Source: Polyangiaceae bacterium
GTDB lineage: Bacteria > Myxococcota_A > Polyangia > Polyangiales > Polyangiaceae
Direction: 5' to 3'
NCBI GenBank assembly: GCA_029266615.1
Contig: JAQSWN010000028.1
Coordinates: 1-44,172, forward strand
DNA: 44,172 nucleotides
Position numbers and translations under genes: made by a program. Positions within the stretch are counted from its first letter, which is position 1. Each line of letters begins with the position of its first letter. The notes below the pieces were generated by a model that ran no database searches, was not told where the DNA came from, and saw nothing but the letters and a program-made list of their open reading frames with translations. Shown in pieces: positions 40,141-44,172 of this stretch.

Positions 40141-40436
40141 CACCAACCATGGTTGCGGCTGCGCGCGGCACCGCCGCCGCCGGGCCGCTCCTCGGCCTCG
40201 TTGACCTTCAGCGCGCGCCCGTCCAGATCCGAGCCGTTCATCGCCGCCATGGCGCTCTCGGCCTCGCCGCGCGAGCCCATCGTCACGAAGCCGAAGCCGC
40301 GTGATTGACCGGTAACGCGATCCGCGACGAGGTGAACGTCCACGACGTCCCCGTGGGCGGCGAATGCATCGCGCAGCGAGTCCTGGCTCGAGCCGAAAGA
40401 GAGGTTACCCACGTACAAACGATTGCCCATTGTCAT
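40140..40436 (-). CDS. Single-RRM RNA-binding protein (Rbp/cold-shock type)
   Basis: ATG at 40434-40436 (a second ATG follows two codons later) gives 98 residues. The motif is complete: RNP2 LYVGNL, RNP1 SRGFGFVTM, and the GRALKVNEAEER end, followed by a Gly-rich tail (PGGGGAARSRNHGW). The design is that of cyanobacterial and bacterial Rbp proteins, which act in RNA handling and often in cold response. It leads a two-gene unit with the longer RRM protein. The 586 bp upstream to the next gene contain no recognised gene and may include a long 5' leader, as Rbp-type messages often have. Confidence 0.93.
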   Translation of the reverse strand: MTMGNRLYVGNLSFGSSQDSLRDAFAAHGDVVDVHLVADRVTGQSRGFGFVTMGSRGEAESAMAAMNGSDLDGRALKVNEAEERPGGGGAARSRNHGW

Positions 40437-41022
40437 TCTCGAGACTGGCCCAGACATTCAGCGGAAGCGGCCGGACCGGGGCCACGCCAGCTCCAAAACA
40501 ACCGCGCGCGGCTCCGTGAACCAACGCTACCAGCCCGAGGAGCGCCAGGCGGTCACGGCCGTATCGGCGCGCGGCCTTCGAAGGCATCTCCCATTTCGAT
40601 CCTCGGGCTCGCAGGTTGCGAGCGATTCGGTTGGCGACTCACGAACAGAAGCAGGAGCCGCTCCGCCGCGCGGATCGAACACGTGCTGGAGCCACCGGTT
40701 GATGGCTTCCTTGAAGGGCCGAAACCTAGTTCTTTTCGGGCTTCCGGTCAAGCCGGCCTCCCGGCTAGCCACCTTCGACGGCCTTGTTCGACCGCATGCG
40801 TCGGGCCGGAGCGGCCGCGCTGCCGAACTTGGGCTCGGCCGTATGAATTCCGAGGCGCACTCCCCGAAGTTGCTTCATGGTGTAAAGAGCTGGCTGTAGC
40901 TGCGCCTTGCGGCGCGCCGCATCCCTCCCCCCCGCCACCCGGCCCCGAGCCCGAAGTCACCCATCCCTTGGGCCCCGGTCGCCTGGCGGCGACAAACCAA
41001 CCACGCTAAGCCGGAAGGTCCC
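40437..41022. other. Long intergenic region, no gene recognised
   Basis: About 590 bp between divergent genes. Frames across it lack family-like sequence or plausible starts. A perfect 6-bp hairpin AGCCGG-cctc-CCGGCT lies at 40751-40766 with no U-tract on either side. The stretch around 40670-40740 is less GC-rich than its surroundings. It could hold a small RNA or a long leader for the RRM operon, but nothing specific can be shown. Confidence 0.4.
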
Positions 41023-41208
41023 ATGCCCATATCCCTGAACAAGCGCCTCAAAGAGAAGGCGCGCCAAGAAAAAGCTCAGGACAAAGCCGTCAAGCGCGAG
41101 CAGCGCAAAACTGAGAAGACCACGCGCACGCCGACCAACCCCGGTGAGGATCCGGACATCGCGGGCATCGTCCCCGGTCCGCAGCCAATCCCGGAAGAGT
41201 TTCTCTGA
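41023..41208 (+). CDS. Tiny basic protein with conserved PGEDPDIAGIVPGPQP tail (copy 2)
   Basis: A 61-residue protein with GGAAGG 4 nt upstream of the ATG. The N-terminal charged helix (LNKRLKEKARQEKAQDKAVK, REQRKTEKTTR) is followed by Pro-rich spacing and PGEDPDIAGIVPGPQPIPEE. It shares the tail exactly with the gene at 37291-37470 and the N-terminus in pattern (NKR-x-KE-(R/K)-ARQ). Cytoplasmic, no cysteine, no known family in my memory with an assigned role. It is divergent from the RRM pair. Confidence 0.8.
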   Translation: MPISLNKRLKEKARQEKAQDKAVKREQRKTEKTTRTPTNPGEDPDIAGIVPGPQPIPEEFL

Positions 41209-41384
41209 CGTTGCTGCGCTAGCTCACGGCGGCTCGAGCATGCGAGCCGCCCGGTGCCAGCCCCGCGTTGCTCTGAGCTCCTGAGAACCTCGCCCCCACG
41301 CGGGCCCGAACAAAGACGGGCTGATGCGCCGGATGGAGCGATTGACCTCAGGTGCCGCGCACCGCCGGCTCGGCGTCGACGCGA

Positions 41385-42089
41385 TCAGTCCGAGGGCTCG
41401 GCGTCCATCAAGCCGATCTTGGCGTCGAACATCATCTCCCCGTGCTCCGGGTCGCTGATGACGATGCTGTAGTCGTTCGGCAGCTCGACCTTGAGGGCCG
41501 CGGGCACGCGCGGCATCGGCGCGATGCCCTTGTCTTTCCCGACGAGGCTGAGCTTGATCGTGTCCGCGTCCTCCTTGCCGGGCATGAACTGCACTTTGTG
41601 CCACTTGAGCAAGTTGCCCTTGTAGCGGTTGTACGTCACCCACCAAAACTGTCCGTGCGCATCCTTCACGAAGCGTACGGACTCGACCGGGATCTTCTCC
41701 CGCTCCTTAGCCAGGCAGCCGCGCACCGAAGCCGGGTCACCTGCGCTCTCGCATTGCACCTTGGCGGCCTCGCCCTTCGCGGAGCCGGGGAAGTTGAAGA
41801 CGTAAACGACGTTGTTGCCGGTGAGCAGATCCATCGGCGGGCGGCTCGCCTTGCGTAGTCCGTCCCGCGGCTCGTCCGCCGGCTTCGCGGTCTCCCCCTT
41901 CACGGGCTCCGCGGCTTTGGCCTCGGCCGGTACCGCCTTCGGAGAAGGAGCCGGCGCGACGGCGGGGGGCGGTACTTCCGCCGGTGAATTCGCGGCGACC
42001 GAGCTTGCGGGCGGCGTCGCGCTCGCGCACCCGACGAGAGCAGAGCAGACTACGGACAACATCGCGGACAGCCCAGTCTTACGGTTCAT
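41385..42089 (-). CDS. Lipoprotein with Pro/Ala linker and unknown beta domain
   Basis: The ATG at 42087-42089 has AAGGA upstream and gives 234 residues. The signal MNRKTGLSAMLSVVCSALVG ends at lipobox Cys21. A Pro/Ala/Glu-rich linker (about 25-85) leads to a domain with NNVVYVFNFPGSAKGEAAKV, a disulfide-type Cys pair (QCESAGDPASVRGCLAK), SVRFVKDAHGQFWWVTYNRY and KGNLLKWHKVQFMPGKEDADT. I do not recognise it; the pattern is that of an exported beta-sandwich. No catalytic motif. About 260 bp separate it from the sigma factor gene upstream. Confidence 0.75.
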   Translation of the reverse strand: MNRKTGLSAMLSVVCSALVGCASATPPASSVAANSPAEVPPPAVAPAPSPKAVPAEAKAAEPVKGETAKPADEPRDGLRKASRPPMDLLTGNNVVYVFNFPGSAKGEAAKVQCESAGDPASVRGCLAKEREKIPVESVRFVKDAHGQFWWVTYNRYKGNLLKWHKVQFMPGKEDADTIKLSLVGKDKGIAPMPRVPAALKVELPNDYSIVISDPEHGEMMFDAKIGLMDAEPSD

Positions 42090-42301
42090 GCATTCCTTGT
42101 TCGAGGTCTCGCCCAAGCGTCGCGCTCGGCTCCAGTGGTCGAAGCGTTGAAAGCTCGACCAACCCAAACTCACGATGATACGGAAGCGCGCCCGGCGCGG
42201 CCAGCGTATCCGCGCTTCCACTTGCAAGTAGCGGCTACTGTCACTCACCGTGTATGAGCCGCGCGCAGGTGCGCCGTGACGTGAGCGCAAGCGCCGCGCC
42301 G

Positions 42302-42318
42302 ACTTGGTGGGACCAAGT
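42302..42318 (-). terminator. Short perfect hairpin downstream of the sigma factor gene
   Basis: ACTTGGT-ggg-ACCAAGT is a 7-bp stem with a 3-nt loop, 32-48 nt beyond the stop of the ECF sigma gene on the minus strand. There is no U-tract, so it may be a processing or pausing hairpin rather than a classic terminator. Confidence 0.35.
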
Positions 42319-42349
42319 GTCCACGCGCTCGAAGGACGTCAACTCGGGG

Positions 42350-43339
42350 CTAAGGCTCAGGGAGCCAGTAACGGTAACCGTTGGCGCGATGGGGCACGCC
42401 GAGCTCCTCGCACACCTCCGCGATCACTTGAGGGCTGAAGAAGTAGTTCTGCACCCGGGCGATGCGGTCGCCGTTCGTCTCCACGCGCATGAGCGTACGC
42501 ACGAACGGCCCTTCGACGTGATCGTACCAGAAGACGAGGAGCCACCCATCGCGGTACGCGCGCACCTCACAGCGTGGCGACCGTTCGAGGTACCCTTCCA
42601 ACAGCTCGCTCGGCACCCCGCCGCGCTCGTCTATCGTGAGGGGCGCGAGCGTGCCGGCGAAAGAGCCCGTGAGCGGATTTTTGGGTGCGTCCGCACCGTA
42701 CTCGGTGACGAGGCCGACGATCTCGACGCTGGCCGAATCTAACAAGAGCGCCGTGAGCTGCTCGAGGTCGCCCGCATTGAACGCGTGCGCGAACGCCTCG
42801 AGCGCGCCCACGGCCGGAACGCGCTCCTCCCGCGCGGGCGCGTCTTCGCGCAGGCGGCTGCGGCCTCGCGAGAGGGCGGCTTTGACCGCGCCGACGGTGG
42901 TGCCCAACACCCGGGCGACCTCCTCGAGCGAGAAGTCGAAGACGTCCTTGAGCACGAACGCGACTCGCTCCTGGGGTGACAGCAGTGCGAGGAGCGTCCC
43001 TGCCGCCTCCCGCGTCGACTGCGGCTCGACGGCGCTGGGGGCCGAGCTCATCGGTTCCAGCGAGAAGCGCTCACGACGGACGCGATCGATCCAGGCGTTC
43101 GAGGCGACGCGGAACAACCACCCGCGCGGCTCGGGCAACTCGCCGAACAGCGTGCCGAGGGTGACGAACGCCCGCGCCATCGTGTCCTGTGCCAAGTCCT
43201 CGGCGTCCCACGGCGTACGCGTGAGATGCCGACAGTAGCGATAGAGCTCCGGCCGCAGGGGCTCGAAGGCGTCCAGAAAGCGCTGCCAGGACGCCCGCAC
43301 GTCGCCACCGAGGTGCTGGAGCTCTCGAGTCCCTGTCAC
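42350..43339 (-). CDS. ECF RNA polymerase sigma factor with SnoaL-like C-terminal domain
   Basis: A 329-residue protein starting at a GTG (43337-43339) that overlaps the preceding stop (GTGA). Sigma region 2 has DAEDLAQDTMARAFVTLG and WLFRVASNAWIDRVRRER; region 4 has LSPQERVAFVLKDVFDFS and the helix-turn-helix LEEVARVLGTTVGAVKAALS. Residues about 175-329 form a SnoaL/NTF2-like domain (FAHAFNAGDLEQLTALLLD, ending YRYWLPEP), as in ECF sigma factors whose C-terminal domain replaces a separate anti-sigma factor. No anti-sigma gene is adjacent. It probably controls a small regulon, possibly including the coupled reductase gene. Confidence 0.9.
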   Translation of the reverse strand: MTGTRELQHLGGDVRASWQRFLDAFEPLRPELYRYCRHLTRTPWDAEDLAQDTMARAFVTLGTLFGELPEPRGWLFRVASNAWIDRVRRERFSLEPMSSAPSAVEPQSTREAAGTLLALLSPQERVAFVLKDVFDFSLEEVARVLGTTVGAVKAALSRGRSRLREDAPAREERVPAVGALEAFAHAFNAGDLEQLTALLLDSASVEIVGLVTEYGADAPKNPLTGSFAGTLAPLTIDERGGVPSELLEGYLERSPRCEVRAYRDGWLLVFWYDHVEGPFVRTLMRVETNGDRIARVQNYFFSPQVIAEVCEELGVPHRANGYRYWLPEP

Positions 43340-43926
43340 TCGCGCACAGGCTCATAGCACAGCACCGCGACGCTGCTTCCGAGCTGGGTGGTGCGCACCA
43401 AGCGCAGCCGAGGCTGATGCGCCCTCGAGAAGAGCGGCGTTCCTCCGCCGAGCACGGTGGGGCAGATGATCACGCGGTACTCGTCGATCAAGTCGTGCTC
43501 GGCCAAGGTGGCGACGAGCCCCGCCCCCGCCCACGCGACCAGCGGCTTGCCGGGCTGCGCCTTGAGCTCGAGAATTTTCTCCTTCACGTGGTCGCGCACG
43601 ATGGTGGTGTTGCTCCAGTCCGCGCGCTCGAGCGTGCGTGACAACACGACCTTGGGGAGGGCGTTCATGCGCCGCGCGAAGGCCAAATCCGACGAGGATG
43701 TAGGGTTACGCTCAGCGGCCGGCCAGTAGCTCAGCATCGTCTCGTACGAGCGCCGTCCGTAGAGGGCCACGCCCACGGAGTCGATCATTTCGTCCGCGTA
43801 GCGCTCGAACTGAGGGTTGTCGTCCGGGAACCAATCGAGCTCGCGGTTCGGCCCCTCGATATACCCGTCCAGGGAAACGATCATCGAGACGTAAAGGCGC
43901 CGGGCAGGCAGTGATAGGTCACTCAT
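43336..43926 (-). CDS. RibD C-terminal/dihydrofolate-reductase-like protein
   Basis: The ATG at 43924-43926 gives 196 residues. The DHFR/RibD-C fold shows RRLYVSMIVSLDGYIEGPN, DWFPDDNPQFERYADEM, VALYGRRSYETMLSYWP, the NADPH-binding LPKVVLSRTLERADW, PLVAWAGAGLVATL and YRVIICPTVLGGGTPLF. These proteins are probably NADPH-dependent reductases of unknown small-molecule substrate. It is coupled to the ECF sigma gene by a 4-bp overlap; this pairing with an ECF of this type is seen in other bacteria. An upstream extension of 20 residues is open but has no support. Confidence 0.88.
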   Translation of the reverse strand: MSDLSLPARRLYVSMIVSLDGYIEGPNRELDWFPDDNPQFERYADEMIDSVGVALYGRRSYETMLSYWPAAERNPTSSSDLAFARRMNALPKVVLSRTLERADWSNTTIVRDHVKEKILELKAQPGKPLVAWAGAGLVATLAEHDLIDEYRVIICPTVLGGGTPLFSRAHQPRLRLVRTTQLGSSVAVLCYEPVRE

Positions 43927-43970
43927 ACCTGGTGAACGAGCGAGGTACCCGAAAGGATACCCCCCCACCG

Positions 43971-44172
43971 TCACTTCACCTGGCACTGTGGGTCGTCGCG
44001 GTCGATGTTGCCATCCCCATCGTTGTCGATCCCGTCGTTACAGATCTCGTAGTTACAGTCGTCGACCACGCAGTCACAGTCGTTGTCGATTCCGTCGCCG
44101 CAGATTTCCTCGGCGCTGCACTGAGCGCAGCCCTCTTCGTCCGCCGTACCGTCGCAGTCGTTGTCCAGCGAG
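43971..44172 (-). CDS. C-terminal end of a MopE-type repeat protein, cut by window edge
   Basis: From the right edge a minus-strand frame runs 67 codons to a TGA at 43971-43973. It contains three Asp/Asn/Cys-rich motifs: LDNDCDGTADEEGC, EEICGDGIDNDCDCVVDDC and EICNDGIDNDGDGNIDRDDPQC. The D-G-I-D-N-D-x-D core is the copper/calcium-binding MopE-type motif typical of exported myxobacterial proteins. The beginning of the gene lies outside the window, so signal peptide and main domain are unknown. Confidence 0.85.
   Translation of the reverse strand, partial: SLDNDCDGTADEEGCAQCSAEEICGDGIDNDCDCVVDDCNYEICNDGIDNDGDGNIDRDDPQCQVK

Overview
This high-GC window looks like a chromosome segment of a myxobacterium (Myxococcota, probably Polyangia). 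The support is internal. A trypsin-like protease ends in a MYXO-CTERM-like tail. Several lipoproteins carry long Gly/Ala/Thr linkers, and MopE-type metal-binding modules (D-G-x-D-N-x-C core) occur at three loci. DNA-damage, surface-glycan and secreted-protein genes are mixed, with tight tail-to-tail gene packing. Family assignments come from motif recognition in the translated sequence, without database searches.

Layout. 1-8.5 kb: the start of a glycine-rich repeat lipoprotein (cut by the left edge), an Amt ammonium channel, a CitMHS/NhaD-like ion transporter, a choice-of-anchor-L-type lipoprotein, an alpha/beta hydrolase and the chaperone HtpG. 8.6-11 kb: a secreted EF-hand protein, a small lipoprotein and a DUF6600-like secreted protein. 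11.1-20.7 kb is the metabolic core, for nitrate/nitrite assimilation and molybdenum cofactor: moeA-mobA on the plus strand, then on the minus strand HemD-NirB-NirD fusion -> NarK transporter -> nitrate-reductase-associated-domain/MoaC fusion -> MoaE, with moaA divergent from the fusion. The parts fit together: NarK imports nitrate or nitrite, the Moa/Moe/Mob enzymes supply Moco for a nitrate reductase, HemD feeds siroheme synthesis for NirB, NirBD makes ammonium, and Amt imports ammonium. The nitrate reductase itself and MoaD are not in the window.

20.7-25.4 kb: a five-gene minus-strand operon with a short membrane protein, an HDFNN histidine kinase, a nucleotidyltransferase-like protein lacking key catalytic residues, a membrane-anchored unknown and a GT-C glycosyltransferase. 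25.5-33.4 kb: the trypsin-like protease, a membrane alkaline-phosphatase-superfamily protein with a MopE module between its membrane and catalytic domains, two lipoproteins (one with an F5/8 type C-like domain), a second GT-C enzyme and a SAM methyltransferase. 33.5-35.4 kb: ATP-dependent DNA ligase and an alkyltransferase-like repair protein. 35.4-42.1 kb: a beta-rich secreted protein, a CcmE-like small protein, two paralogous tiny basic proteins, a His-rich Tat-like lipoprotein, a truncated esterase remnant, a secreted unknown and two RRM RNA-binding proteins in tandem. The right end has a RibD/DHFR-like reductase plus ECF sigma factor pair and the 3' end of a MopE-repeat protein.

The observations most worth following up are the two fusions in the nitrite operon (with a strong ribosome-binding site embedded at the HemD/NirB junction), the kinase/pseudo-nucleotidyltransferase/glycosyltransferase operon, the MopE module inside a lipid-headgroup-transferase-like enzyme, and the small basic protein pair ending in a nearly invariant 18-residue tail. 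No CRISPR array, tRNA, rRNA, insertion sequence or phage gene was found.
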